Positions 25,170 through 34,741 are shown, counted from the stretch's first letter. The stretch: DNA of 64,000 nt from Danxiaibacter flavus (GCF_041060425.1 NZ_JAULBC010000001.1:1054001-1118000), one strand, 5' to 3'. A program made the numbers and translations. Notes: generated from the letters alone by a model not told the origin.

Positions 25170-26015
25170 ATGCAGTTTCCAAAAGATATTATTGCGCGTT
25201 ATTGCAACACAGGCGTTAGGCGGGCAGAAATGAAAGCGGTGGTTATTCCTGCTGACAATTCATTTAAAGGTGGTGATGTGTTGCAGACAATGCACTGCCT
25301 TGAATTAGTAATATCGGGAAACCTGCATGTCCGGTACAATGACGAATTGATAAAGATTGAAAAAGATGATATCCAATTCCGTAAACGCGGCAATTATATT
25401 ATACATCCATCCATAGATTATTCTGCGATATTGTTTTTTATGGATGACGAATTTATACGTGACTTCATCAAGGAGATTGACATCTTTTCAAAAGAAACTT
25501 TTACTGCGGAATTGCCGCCGTTTGTTTTCAAAAGTTCTGCATTCATCAATCACTCGATAGAGGAATCAATCGGTAAAATAAAGCGCCAGGAAGTGTTTAC
25601 ACCATGCATAGTAAAGCTAACTGCATTGCAGGCAATGTTTCATATTTTCTCTAACGAGCCATCCCGGACTTTTGCAACTTACCTGCGATTTCTCGTGAGT
25701 GAACGGAAGATTGATTTATCCTACTTTATGGAGACGAATTTTTCCCAAAACATGAGTCTCGAGGAAATGGCGAAACTTACCGGACGCAGCCTGAGCACTT
25801 TCAAAAAAGAATTTTCTGAATTGTATAACGATACGCCGCAAAAATGGCTGATTAACCGCCGTCTGCAGCATGCGCACTATTTATTAAAAGAAACCAATCA
25901 GCCTGTAACCCAAATAGCCTATGACTGTGGGTTTGAGAATAATTCCCATTTTTCAAAAGCATACCGCACCAAATACGGGGTGGCGCCAACTTCCTCACGC
26001 GCCCAACTACAATAA
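25170..26015 (+). CDS. AraC family transcriptional regulator
   Basis: A 281-residue regulator with an N-terminal cupin-like sensing domain (ending about 170) and a C-terminal AraC DNA-binding domain (about 180-280) with two HTH motifs; the signature GRSLSTFKKEFSELYNDTP and the end part FENNSHFSKAYRTKYGVAPT are clear. The ligand is unknown. The next gene on the same strand, a metallo-hydrolase 102 bp downstream, is a probable target or partner. Confidence 0.92.
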   Translation: MQFPKDIIARYCNTGVRRAEMKAVVIPADNSFKGGDVLQTMHCLELVISGNLHVRYNDELIKIEKDDIQFRKRGNYIIHPSIDYSAILFFMDDEFIRDFIKEIDIFSKETFTAELPPFVFKSSAFINHSIEESIGKIKRQEVFTPCIVKLTALQAMFHIFSNEPSRTFATYLRFLVSERKIDLSYFMETNFSQNMSLEEMAKLTGRSLSTFKKEFSELYNDTPQKWLINRRLQHAHYLLKETNQPVTQIAYDCGFENNSHFSKAYRTKYGVAPTSSRAQLQ

Positions 26016-26080
26016 TTTTTTCTACTGACTTTTCAGCACACAATAAAAACTTTTCAGCAAACAGGAGAGAAGGGATGTTC

Positions 26081-26097
26081 TGCAATTTTGAATTGCA
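26081..26097. promoter_or_regulatory. 17-bp perfect inverted repeat upstream of the metallo-hydrolase gene
   Basis: TGCAATT-TTG-AATTGCA lies 21 bp before the ATG at 26118. It may be an operator, for the AraC protein or another factor, or a leader hairpin near the ribosome site. Confidence 0.5.
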
Positions 26098-26117
26098 AAT
26101 AATTATTCAAATCAAAG

Positions 26118-26906
26118 ATGAAAAGTCAGGTTATGAAAAAAGATATAAACGTACGATTGATAAGACACGCAACAATTGTTATAGAGATCGGTGATGTAAA
26201 ATTTTTAGTGGATCCGCTTCTGGCTGCAAAAGATACTTATGATCCGGTTGCAAATTCCGGTACGCAGATCCGCTATCCGAGGATCGAATTGCCCATCGGG
26301 CAGGACGAACTAACAGCCTTAATTAAAGATGTTGATGCAGTGCTTGTGACACATACACATCGTGACCACTGGGATGATCTGGCGCAACAAATGATTGATA
26401 AGGAAAAACCTTTATTTTGTCAGCCTGCAGATTTGGAGAAAATTCAATCACAGGGTTTTACAAACCTGAAGGCCGTTGCAGATGAACTATCTTTCAAATC
26501 GATAAAAATAAACAGAACTGGTGGTCAGCATGGCACCGGCGAGATCGGTAAAAAAATGGGTGTCGTTTCTGGTTTTGTGTTGAATAACGGAGCTGCCTCT
26601 GTGTACGTTGCTGGCGACACAATCTGGTGCGGGGAAGTAAAAGACGCTTTACAAATGTATCATCCCGATGTTACTGTTGTAAATGCAGGTGCGCCTCAAT
26701 ATACCACCGGAGATCCGATCACCATGACTTCAGCAGATATCGTAAAAGTCTATAAAGAATTGCCTTCAACAGATATTATTGCTGTACACATGGACACTAT
26801 CAGTCATGCTAAAGTCAGCAGAAAACAACTCAGGGAACAATTGACCGAATGTGGTTATTTGGAGAAAGTGAGTATTCCGGAAGATGGAGAGGTGGTAAGA
26901 CGGTAA
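26118..26906 (+). CDS. MBL-fold metallo-hydrolase
   Basis: A 262-residue metallo-beta-lactamase-fold hydrolase. The HTHRDH motif is at residues 79-84 and a further aspartate is in VAGDTIW. No signal peptide is seen, so it is cytoplasmic. It belongs to the large UlaG/RomA-like group of phosphodiesterases and lactonases; the substrate is open. The preceding AraC gene suggests induction by a small molecule. ATG at 26118 is used; 26133 is an alternative. The last codons (VVRR) and the TAA stop are made of GTAAGACG repeat sequence. Confidence 0.85.
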   Translation: MKSQVMKKDINVRLIRHATIVIEIGDVKFLVDPLLAAKDTYDPVANSGTQIRYPRIELPIGQDELTALIKDVDAVLVTHTHRDHWDDLAQQMIDKEKPLFCQPADLEKIQSQGFTNLKAVADELSFKSIKINRTGGQHGTGEIGKKMGVVSGFVLNNGAASVYVAGDTIWCGEVKDALQMYHPDVTVVNAGAPQYTTGDPITMTSADIVKVYKELPSTDIIAVHMDTISHAKVSRKQLREQLTECGYLEKVSIPEDGEVVRR

Positions 26907-26980
26907 GACGTGTAAGACGTGTAAGACGTGTAAGACATGTAAGACATGTAAGACATGTAAGACCGTAAGATAGTAAGAAG
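26894..26980 (+). repeat. 9-bp tandem repeat (GTAAGACGT/GTAAGACAT)
   Basis: GTAAGACGT occurs three times and GTAAGACAT three times in perfect tandem (26903-26956), followed by a partial unit and shorter GTAAGAN units. It starts inside the metallo-hydrolase gene and contains its stop. The 9-nt period differs from the 7-nt period elsewhere. Confidence 0.93.
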
Positions 26981-27024
26981 GAGATAGAAGTGCAAGATTA
27001 ATAAGATAATAAATGTCTGATCCT

Positions 27025-27081
27025 TGGCTTATGCCTTACGCCTTATGCCTCAAACCTGAAACCTGACACCTGATACCTCAC
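27025..27081 (-). repeat. Heptamer array, AGGTRTC/AGGCATA family, after the Fe-S protein gene
   Basis: In the minus sense the units go from GAGGTAT, CAGGTGT, CAGGTTT to GAGGCAT and AAGGCGT. The array lies within five bases of the stop codon. Confidence 0.8.
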
Positions 27082-27083
27082 TG

Positions 27084-28403
27084 CTACTCCGCCCACGCAT
27101 CGCGCTCATCTGGGGAGAATTTCCAGGGGGCGAAATTGTTTTCGGTATTGCTGAACATGGCGTTCCACTCCTGGGGTGCATTGCTTTCTTCCATAACAAG
27201 GTAGCGGCGTAATTGTAAAATAATATCAAGCGGATTAATGCTAACAGGGCATTGCTCCACGCAGGCATTACAAGTGGTGCATGCTCTTAATTCTTCTTCG
27301 GAAATGTAGTCCCGCAACAATGTTTTGTTATCGTCAACAAAGGTTTTGTTCTTGTCAATGTTTCGTCCGATTTCTTCGGACCGGTCACGGGTCTTCATCA
27401 TAATTGTACGCGGACTCAATAATTTTCCTGTAATGTTTGCCGGGCAGGCATCGGAGCAACGGCCGCATTCTGTGCAGCTATAAGCGTCCAGCAGATTTTT
27501 CCAGCTCAGATCGGCTACGTCTTTAGCACCGAATTTTTTATGATCGGATTGTGCAGCGTCTCCGGCAGGTGCCAGTTCCGGCTGCATGGCATACAATACT
27601 TCGTTCTGGATCTCAGGCATATTGGTCATCTTGCCTTTCGGTTCCAGGCGTCCGTAGTACGCATTTGGAAATGCAAAAATGATATGCAAATGTTTAGAAT
27701 AAGGCAGGTAATTGAGGAATGCAAAAATGCCTGTAATATGTAACCACCAGCAGATCCGTTCAAAAACTACAATCGTCGAATTGCTGAAACCGCTTAATAA
27801 CGGATGCAGCATTTGTGAAAAGAAAAAATTGCCTGTAAGATGTTCGCCGTAATCGCCATAATTCTGTTGCTGGAGATAAGTGTCGCATGCATTCATTTTC
27901 AGGAAAAGGATCATTAACAAGATCTCAGTGATCAGAATATAGTTGGCATCGCTTCTTGGCCAGCCATCCAGATCTTTACTGATGAAACGACGCAGTTTGA
28001 TGATATTTCTTCTGATCAAAAAAGCCGCACAAACGATAATAACACCAACTGCCAGGAATTCAAAAGCATTGATCAGCCAGGTATATACTTCGCCCATTGG
28101 TTCTGCAAAAAGCCGGTGCTTCCCTAAAATGCCATCCAGGAAAATTTCTGCAACTTCGAGATTAATAATTATGAATCCCGCATAAACAATAAAGTGCATT
28201 ACCGCAACCAGCGGTTTTTTAAACATCTTTTTCTGGCCAAATGCAAGCAACAATACATTCTTCATGCGCTCAGACGGACGATCATTGATCTGTTCATCTC
28301 TGCCCAGCAAAATGTTTCTTCTTATTGCAGATATCTTTTTTGAGAAGAGCCAGATAGCAAATCCTGCAAGCAGTATAAATAATGTTTCCTGAATCAAATG
28401 CAT
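27084..28403 (-). CDS. Membrane Fe-S oxidoreductase (HdrC/NarI-like fusion)
   Basis: A 439-residue protein with about five or six membrane helices in residues 5-245, followed by a cytoplasmic domain with two 4Fe-4S clusters: Cys310/313/316/320 (CTECGRCSDACP) and Cys375/378/381/385 (CTTCNACVEQCP). This is the heterodisulfide-reductase C type joined to a NarI-like membrane part, as in electron-transfer complexes that couple to the quinone pool. In many genomes a CCG-domain (HdrB-like) gene follows in the same operon; here the next stretch downstream is repeats and the convergent metallo-hydrolase, so that partner is missing from this place. Confidence 0.88.
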   Translation of the reverse strand: MHLIQETLFILLAGFAIWLFSKKISAIRRNILLGRDEQINDRPSERMKNVLLLAFGQKKMFKKPLVAVMHFIVYAGFIIINLEVAEIFLDGILGKHRLFAEPMGEVYTWLINAFEFLAVGVIIVCAAFLIRRNIIKLRRFISKDLDGWPRSDANYILITEILLMILFLKMNACDTYLQQQNYGDYGEHLTGNFFFSQMLHPLLSGFSNSTIVVFERICWWLHITGIFAFLNYLPYSKHLHIIFAFPNAYYGRLEPKGKMTNMPEIQNEVLYAMQPELAPAGDAAQSDHKKFGAKDVADLSWKNLLDAYSCTECGRCSDACPANITGKLLSPRTIMMKTRDRSEEIGRNIDKNKTFVDDNKTLLRDYISEEELRACTTCNACVEQCPVSINPLDIILQLRRYLVMEESNAPQEWNAMFSNTENNFAPWKFSPDERDAWAE

Positions 28404-28443
28404 ACGGCCAAGTTGTGTGCTAAGATAATGCTTTTAAGCTATC

Positions 28444-28688
28444 AGCTGTCAGCTTTCAGCTATGAGCTTTGTGCTTTCGCAATTGATGAACAGCATCCAA
28501 TTACAAGAATAATTTAGAAACCGCTTAGAAGATCAATCTCCATGGTAAACGAGAAATAGCTGAAAGCCGATAGCTGTCAGCTTTCAGCTATGAACTTTGT
28601 GCTTTCGCAATTGATGAATAGCATCCAATTAAAAGAATAATTTAGAAGCCGCTTAGAAGAACAATCTCCAGGGGAAACGAGAAATTGC
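28444..28688. repeat. Two tandem copies of a 117-bp block (period 128 bp)
   Basis: Copy 1 is 28444-28560 and copy 2 is 28572-28688. Both begin with AGCTGTCAGCTTTCAGC and end with GAGAAAT(A/T)GC; they differ at about ten positions. The ends are AGCT heptamers, so recombination between arrays could have made the duplication. The block itself codes for nothing visible. Confidence 0.9.
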
Positions 28689-28748
28689 TGATAGCTGATA
28701 GCTGATAGCTGATGGCTGATTGCTGATAGCTGAAAGCTGACAGCTAAG
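28689..28748 (-). repeat. Heptamer array, AGCTATC family, at the stop of the dehydrogenase gene
   Basis: Eight or more units with AGCTGAT on the plus strand (AGCTATC-type in the gene sense). The TAG stop of the minus-strand gene is the first unit. Confidence 0.88.
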
Positions 28749-29610
28749 AAAGCGCCAACGCGAGCGCCGTAACATCATAATCTCCCATGCCTTTCTCTAT
28801 ACATTTATTCATCTGCTGCTGCAGCAACTTTCCCAACGGCATGTTGGCTTGCGTTTCTGAGGCCTGTTCTGCTACCAGGTTTACATCTTTTAGTGCAAGC
28901 TTTAAACTGAATGCCGCAGGCTGATAGGCTTCTTTCAACAAAAGGTTGCCATAGTTGATGTATGCCGGTGCTGCAAAAATGGTCTGTGTAAGCATGTTCA
29001 TCCATTGTTCTGCATCAATGCCGCTGTGCCTGGCAAGGCTAATGCCTTCAGACATTGCCTGTATGGCAGATACAATCAAATAGTTGCTGCAGAGTTTGGC
29101 TGTATTGGCTGCGCCTGCATCTTCTCCATAGGTCCATATATTAACAGCACCAGCATCATGCAGAATAGGTTCAATTACATCCTGTAATTCTTCGTTGCCT
29201 GATACGAGAAAATTAAGCTTCCTTGCTTTTGCTGCTTCGGGTCTGCCAAGTATTGGAGCTGTTATATAATTGTTGTTATGTTGCTGATGCAGTTGCGCAA
29301 GTGCAATTGAAGTGGCAGGCAATATGGTGCTCATGGAAATATGGATGCCTTCGGCTTTTAAATTGGCTGCAATTCCGTTTTCGCCCTGCGTAATATTATT
29401 AATGGCAGCATCGTCAGATACAATACTGATAACAATATCGCACAAGGACGCCAGTTCCTTTACTGACTGGCAAAGCGTTGCTCCTTTGGCGATCAAATGC
29501 TGTGCTTTTGCCGCAGTTCTGTTGTAGACATATAGTTCTTTCCTTTTCTCCAGTAAATTTTCTGCAATAGGCGTACCCAGGTTTCCTAAACCAATAAAGC
29601 CGATTTTCAT
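28744..29610 (-). CDS. NAD(P)-dependent 3-hydroxyisobutyrate dehydrogenase-like oxidoreductase
   Basis: A 288-residue beta-hydroxyacid dehydrogenase. GFIGLGNLG (residues 4-12) is the NADP motif, the substrate-binding segment around residue 115-130 and the GAANTAKLCSNYL helix with the catalytic lysine (GxxxxxK) are typical. Relatives reduce succinic semialdehyde, tartronate semialdehyde or similar, and some act as imine reductases. The ATG at 29610 is used because the Rossmann fold starts there; the upstream 26 codons are leader. A good promoter lies 52 bp upstream. Confidence 0.9.
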   Translation of the reverse strand: MKIGFIGLGNLGTPIAENLLEKRKELYVYNRTAAKAQHLIAKGATLCQSVKELASLCDIVISIVSDDAAINNITQGENGIAANLKAEGIHISMSTILPATSIALAQLHQQHNNNYITAPILGRPEAAKARKLNFLVSGNEELQDVIEPILHDAGAVNIWTYGEDAGAANTAKLCSNYLIVSAIQAMSEGISLARHSGIDAEQWMNMLTQTIFAAPAYINYGNLLLKEAYQPAAFSLKLALKDVNLVAEQASETQANMPLGKLLQQQMNKCIEKGMGDYDVTALALALS

Positions 29611-29661
29611 ACATTGATTTTTGTGGTGAGGAATGACGTTTTTTCTTACACGGACCTTTTT

Positions 29662-29688
29662 CAAATATAAAAAACTAGGGTCATACAA
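29662..29688 (-). promoter_or_regulatory. Promoter of the dehydrogenase gene
   Basis: On the minus strand TTG, a 16-nt spacer and TATATTTG fit the Bacteroidota -33/-7 pattern. The 5' leader would be about 45 nt. Confidence 0.5.
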
Positions 29689-29769
29689 GTACCGGTTTGG
29701 ACTTAACTTGTTTAAAAATTATTATAAAGTAATATGTGTTTGAGGCAAATATTTTAATCGGCGGAACGA

Positions 29770-29798
29770 TTTGCGAATTTCATTTTACTGTATGTTTG
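29770..29798 (+). promoter_or_regulatory. Promoter of the DUF3857 gene
   Basis: TTTG at 29770-29773, a 17-nt spacer and TATGTTTG at 29791-29798 fit the Bacteroidota pattern; the ATG follows 22 bp later. Confidence 0.6.
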
Positions 29799-29820
29799 GC
29801 AACTAATTTATACCTTAACA

Positions 29821-32433
29821 ATGTCTGCAAGATTAGTACCCTTTTTACTCTGTATCCTGTGTAATGTACTCTATGCCTCGGAAAAAGTATCCATCAAACC
29901 AGCGCCTTCATGGCTGCTGAAGATGCATGTGGATTTGAATCGCAAACCAAATCAGCGAAATATAAGTGATGGATATTATATGGAGTTGAGTGACAACCAG
30001 GTAAATATTTCTCAGCAAACATCTTACTTCCATTTTATCCGGCACATTGTTAATGAATCCGGCGTTCAAAATGGTTCGGAGGTCTCGGTGACTTTTGCGC
30101 CCGCCTATGAAAATGTTTCTTTCCATGAGATTACGATCTGGCGTGAAGGAAAAGTAGTAAGTACACTTTCAAAAGAGCAGATAAAGATTGCCGAGGAAGA
30201 ATCCGACGCATCTTCTTATCAATATAATGGAACAAAGCGGACGTATGTTCTGCTGAAAGATGTGAGAAAAGATGACCGCATAGAAGTGGCTTATTCCGTC
30301 AAGGGGTTTAATCCCGTATTTAGTGGCAAGTATGAAAGTGAATTTTATTTTGTTAAGACCACGGAGATCTGCAATTATTTCAGGACTGTAATTGCACCGA
30401 AAGGAAGAACATTCTATTTCAAATATTTTGATCATGCACCCGCCCCTGTAGAAAGTGATCAGGGAAACGATCATATTTATCAGTGGGATAATCCAGAATT
30501 AAAACTGTATGAGAGCGAAAATAACACGCCAGGATGGTACTATGGTTATCCCTATGCATCGATGACTGAATACAGCAATTGGAAGGATGTAGCTGACTGG
30601 GGATTACAAACATTTAAAAACTATGACTATAATATTTCTGGTGCTTTAAAGGAGAAAATTGCACAATGGAATAAGGAGACTGCAGGCGATCAGGATGCAT
30701 TTATTGAGAAAGCTTTGCAGTTTGTGCAAAACCAGGTCCGTTATCTTGGGTTGGAGATGGGGGAGAATACACACAAACCACATTCGCCGGACGAAGTTTT
30801 CAAGAACAGGTTCGGAGATTGTAAAGACAAATCCCTGTTGCTAACTGCAATTCTTAAGCAGCAAAATATCTCCGCCTATGTTGTGCTGGTGAATACCAAT
30901 ATGCGTAGCAAATTGACAGAATCAGCGCCGGGCGCAACGCAATTCAACCACGCTATTGTTGCCATTGAAAGAAGTGATGATTTATACATTTATGTCGATC
31001 CCACTTTTACGCATCAGATGGGAAGCATCGCAAACATCTATGTGCCGGCATTTGAATGGGGATTGATGTTGCGGAAGGGAACCAATGATCTGAGCCGGGT
31101 AGTTCAGGGAGGCATCACATCAACTGCTGTTAAAGAAACATTCTATATCACAGCAAAAGGCAAGGGTGAAAGCAGGATGGAAGTTCAATCTGAGTATAAA
31201 GGTGGCGCCGCTGATGATATGCGAAGCACTTTCTCAGAAAACAGTTTCCGGGATCTTGAAGACAGCTATGTGAAATATTATGCAAAAAGCTATGAAGGCA
31301 TTAAGCAGACGAATGAATTTAAGATAGTGGACGATAGTCTTGCCAACAAACTCACCATCAACAAGTATTATACAATACCCCAGATGTGGACGACCGAAAA
31401 TGGTGTGGACAAATTTAACGTTACCAGCTTCCCGATCTACAACAGCCTGCCCAATCCAACTACCTTAACAACTGATGTTCCACAGGTTTTGGAATTTCCG
31501 TTAAATATACAGCATACGTTGAGCCTCAACATGCCTTCGGAGTGGTCATTCGACTATGATCCGGTAAGAATCTCCACTGATTCCTATGAGTTTGTTTTTT
31601 TGCCATCGGTGGTTGGTAATAAAATAGAACTTGTTTATAGCCTTAAAACACTTAAAGATCATGTACCGGTAAAAGATCTTGCAGCATATAAAGAAGATTA
31701 TAAAAAGATGGTTGATCTGTTAGAGTTTAAGTTTACTTCGAATGGAAATGTGCCGTCCAAAAAACAGACGCATGGTGTTAGCGGTGATGCGTTTAATACT
31801 TGGTCCGCGTTATATGCCGCAGTAGCGCTTGCGCTTTTTTTCCTGCTGTTCATCTATTTAAACAAACAGTCTGTTCATACAGAAGCTTTTCAACATTGGC
31901 ATGAGGAACCTCGTTTGACAGGATGGGTTATAGTACTGGGTATAACGCTGGGTCTTTCGTTGCTATTGAACGTGGTAAGTTTTGTAAAGATCAACTACTT
32001 TAGCAATGGATCATGGGAGGCAATTACTGCTTCAGGGGGCAAAACCATGCAGTTTATTTATGTGTTTGAGCTTGTCTGTTTTCTTTTCCGGATTTGCGGA
32101 TTAATCGCATTGCTCTATTGGTACTTTCAAAAGCGGGATATATTTCCGCGTATGTTTATAGGCTTCAATGTAAATGTAATTATGCTCAGCTTTTTACTGA
32201 CAACAACCTATAGTACTGTAAAGTCAAATCCAACGTTCGGCGATCTTACCAAAAACGGCGTGACCTCGACTGCCCGAGCCTTTTTTTATGCAGCAATCTG
32301 GATTACTTATGTACTTAGATCGGAACAGGTGAAAAGAACGTTTATCTACCCATTCAGCAAAAAAGGAAAAGCGAATCAAGGTAATGGCAATAGAGTAGCC
32401 GAAGCACTCGAAGAAGAGTTTAAAAATGAATAG
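29821..32433 (+). CDS. DUF3857 / transglutaminase-like / DUF2569 membrane protein
   Basis: An 870-residue exported protein. A signal peptide (1-20) is followed by a DUF3857 domain (about 45-240), a transglutaminase-like core (about 275-400) with an intact triad Cys334 (FGDCKDKS), His377 (FNHAIV) and Asp393 (YVDPTF), a beta-rich region, and after about residue 660 four or five membrane helices resembling DUF2569. The catalytic domain would face the periplasm and could cleave or cross-link peptides; no substrate is known for this family. A strong terminator follows. Confidence 0.87.
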   Translation: MSARLVPFLLCILCNVLYASEKVSIKPAPSWLLKMHVDLNRKPNQRNISDGYYMELSDNQVNISQQTSYFHFIRHIVNESGVQNGSEVSVTFAPAYENVSFHEITIWREGKVVSTLSKEQIKIAEEESDASSYQYNGTKRTYVLLKDVRKDDRIEVAYSVKGFNPVFSGKYESEFYFVKTTEICNYFRTVIAPKGRTFYFKYFDHAPAPVESDQGNDHIYQWDNPELKLYESENNTPGWYYGYPYASMTEYSNWKDVADWGLQTFKNYDYNISGALKEKIAQWNKETAGDQDAFIEKALQFVQNQVRYLGLEMGENTHKPHSPDEVFKNRFGDCKDKSLLLTAILKQQNISAYVVLVNTNMRSKLTESAPGATQFNHAIVAIERSDDLYIYVDPTFTHQMGSIANIYVPAFEWGLMLRKGTNDLSRVVQGGITSTAVKETFYITAKGKGESRMEVQSEYKGGAADDMRSTFSENSFRDLEDSYVKYYAKSYEGIKQTNEFKIVDDSLANKLTINKYYTIPQMWTTENGVDKFNVTSFPIYNSLPNPTTLTTDVPQVLEFPLNIQHTLSLNMPSEWSFDYDPVRISTDSYEFVFLPSVVGNKIELVYSLKTLKDHVPVKDLAAYKEDYKKMVDLLEFKFTSNGNVPSKKQTHGVSGDAFNTWSALYAAVALALFFLLFIYLNKQSVHTEAFQHWHEEPRLTGWVIVLGITLGLSLLLNVVSFVKINYFSNGSWEAITASGGKTMQFIYVFELVCFLFRICGLIALLYWYFQKRDIFPRMFIGFNVNVIMLSFLLTTTYSTVKSNPTFGDLTKNGVTSTARAFFYAAIWITYVLRSEQVKRTFIYPFSKKGKANQGNGNRVAEALEEEFKNE

Positions 32434-32455
32434 CGTAGCTTGTTCTTCATAAAAG

Positions 32456-32493
32456 AAAAACCGCAGACAAAGTACATCATCTGCGGTTTTTTT
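32456..32493 (+). terminator. Terminator after the DUF3857 gene
   Basis: AAAAACCGCAGA and TCTGCGGTTTTT make a perfect 12-bp stem with a T run. Confidence 0.92.
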
Positions 32494-32550
32494 ATATAGT
32501 TAAAAGTTCAACAGTTTTAAAGTAAAGTGACCTGTTCAAAATTGAGCACC

Positions 32551-32581
32551 TCGTACTTCAAACATCGTACTTCGTACTTTA
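32551..32581 (-). repeat. Heptamer array, AAGTACG family, at the metG stop
   Basis: In the minus sense AAGTACG, AAGTACG, ATGTTTG, AAGTACG starts within the TAA stop of metG. Confidence 0.8.
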
Positions 32582-34741
32582 ACTGACTCCTGCGCCAGCG
32601 TTGATCTGCTCTTCAGGATTTACAAAATGAAGTTTGCCACTTGCATCTTCAGCCATCAATATCATGCCGTTGCTTTCTATGCCGCGCATTTTACGTGGTG
32701 CAAGATTTATAACAACAACAACCTGTTTGCCGACGATATCTTCAGGTTTGAAATGCATTGCAATACCTGATACAATTGTTCTTGTTTCGAAGCCTAGATC
32801 GACGGAAAGCTTCAATAATTTGTCTGCTTTCTCAACTTTTTCTGCGGTAACGATTTTTCCCACGCGAAGATCCAGTTTGGCAAAATCATCATATACGATT
32901 TCTGATTTCACCGGAGCCGTTTCTTTTACCGGTTCAGTAGCAGGTGCGGCAGTAGCTTTCTGTTTGGATGCTTCCTGCAATTTTGTGATCTGGGCTTTTA
33001 CTTCATCATCTTCAATTTTTCTGAACAGCAATTCAGGAGCGCGGAGTGTGTATCCTACACTCAACAATTTCATGCTTCCTGCATTGCTCCATTCCAATAC
33101 TTTATCAACCAGCTTCATCATGTGCAGCATTTTCTTGGCTGTGAATGGAAGGAAAGGATTGATAAATATTCCCAGGTTACCACACAGTTGCAGGCAAATA
33201 TGCAGTGTATTGTCAATTGATTTTTGCGCATCAGGATTTTCTGCAAGTTTCTTTGCTACGATCCACGGTTCTTTATCCTGCATGTATTTGTTACCCTTGC
33301 GCGCAAGATCAATTACTTCAAACAATGCCTCGCGGAACTTATACTGTTCTAACAGTCCCTCAACTTTTGCTTTGGTCTGCTGAATATCCTCTACTATTTT
33401 TTTGTCAGCATCGTCAACAATATCAGTATGCAGTACTGGCACTTTGCCGCCACACAATTTGTGCATCAGTACAAACGTGCGGTTTACAAAGTTGCCGAAT
33501 ATGCTCACAAGTTCACTGTTGTTGGCATCCTGGAAGCCTTTCCAGGTAAACTCACTGTCCTTTGTTTCAGGAGAGATAGTATTCAGATAATAGCGTAAAA
33601 CGTCCGCCATCTGGCTTCCCCCATTTTCTTTTTTGATAAAATCATCAATGTAATCCTGCATATCCAGCTTCCAGTTTCTGCTGGTGCTCATTTTATCTCC
33701 TTCAAGATTCATGAATTCATTGGCAGGCACATTTGCCGGAACAATATTTCCGTGCAGCTTAAGCATTACGGGGAAAATGATGCAGTGGAAGACTATATTA
33801 TCCTTGCCGATAAAATGGACAAGTTTAGTGTCTTCGTTATACCAATAGGGTTTCCAGTCTTTATTATTGTCAATTGCCCATTGTTTTGTGGCACTGATGT
33901 AGCCAATAGGAGCATCAAACCAAACGTACAACACTTTGCCTTCTGCATCGGGCAAAGGAACTTTAATACCCCAGTCAAGATCACGAGTGACAGCACGTGG
34001 TTGTAGTCCACCATCTATCCAGCTTTTACACTGACCAACTACGGTTGGGCGCCAGTCGCTTTTATGTTGTTCCAGGATCCACTCGCGAAGCCATTCTTCA
34101 TGTTTGTTCAAAGGGAGATACCAGTGTTTGGTAGGCTTTTTTATTGGTGCTTTTCCGCTGAGTGTACTAACCGGGTTGATCAGCATGTCTGGACTTAGCG
34201 ATGTTCCGCATTTTTCACACTGGTCGCCAAATGCATTTTCAAATCCGCAGTTAGGACAAGTACCTTTTATAAAACGGTCAGCGAGGAAGGTTTTTGTCTC
34301 CTCATCATAATATTGCTCGCTGTCTATTACTTCCAGTTCATTGCGATCATTCAGGTAAGTGAAAAACTCCTGAGTTGTTTCATGGTGAATGGGTTCGCTT
34401 GTTCTGTGGTAGATATCAAATGAAATTCCCAGGTCATCAAAATTCTGTTTAATGATGGGATGGTATTTGTCAATAATAGCCCTGGCAGTTGTTCCTTCTT
34501 TCATGGCCTGAATGGGGATAGCAGTGCCATGCTCATCACTTCCGCAAACAAAAACAACATCTCTTTTTTGCGCGCGCAAATATCTTACATAAATGTCCGC
34601 CGGAAGATATGCACCCGCAAGGTGCCCTATGTGCTTTAAACCATTGGCATAAGGAAGCGCCGCCGTAATTAAATATCTGGTGGGAGTATTCGTCTTTTCT
34701 GTATTTGCCACTGTATCAATCTTGCCTGTTTCTGTACTCAT
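32579..34741 (-). CDS. metG: Methionine-tRNA ligase with C-terminal tRNA-binding domain
   Basis: MetG charges tRNA-Met with methionine. The 720-residue protein has the HIGH motif (residues 37-40), a zinc-binding insertion with two CxxC pairs (CPNC, CEKC), the KMSTS loop (DKMSTSRNWK), the anticodon-binding helical domain, and after about residue 615 an EMAP/Trbp111 OB-fold dimerisation domain. The ATG at 34741 (MSTETGK) is chosen; the frame extends 26 codons upstream without similarity. A TAnnTTTG box lies 66 bp upstream. Confidence 0.97.
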   Translation of the reverse strand: MSTETGKIDTVANTEKTNTPTRYLITAALPYANGLKHIGHLAGAYLPADIYVRYLRAQKRDVVFVCGSDEHGTAIPIQAMKEGTTARAIIDKYHPIIKQNFDDLGISFDIYHRTSEPIHHETTQEFFTYLNDRNELEVIDSEQYYDEETKTFLADRFIKGTCPNCGFENAFGDQCEKCGTSLSPDMLINPVSTLSGKAPIKKPTKHWYLPLNKHEEWLREWILEQHKSDWRPTVVGQCKSWIDGGLQPRAVTRDLDWGIKVPLPDAEGKVLYVWFDAPIGYISATKQWAIDNNKDWKPYWYNEDTKLVHFIGKDNIVFHCIIFPVMLKLHGNIVPANVPANEFMNLEGDKMSTSRNWKLDMQDYIDDFIKKENGGSQMADVLRYYLNTISPETKDSEFTWKGFQDANNSELVSIFGNFVNRTFVLMHKLCGGKVPVLHTDIVDDADKKIVEDIQQTKAKVEGLLEQYKFREALFEVIDLARKGNKYMQDKEPWIVAKKLAENPDAQKSIDNTLHICLQLCGNLGIFINPFLPFTAKKMLHMMKLVDKVLEWSNAGSMKLLSVGYTLRAPELLFRKIEDDEVKAQITKLQEASKQKATAAPATEPVKETAPVKSEIVYDDFAKLDLRVGKIVTAEKVEKADKLLKLSVDLGFETRTIVSGIAMHFKPEDIVGKQVVVVINLAPRKMRGIESNGMILMAEDASGKLHFVNPEEQINAGAGVS

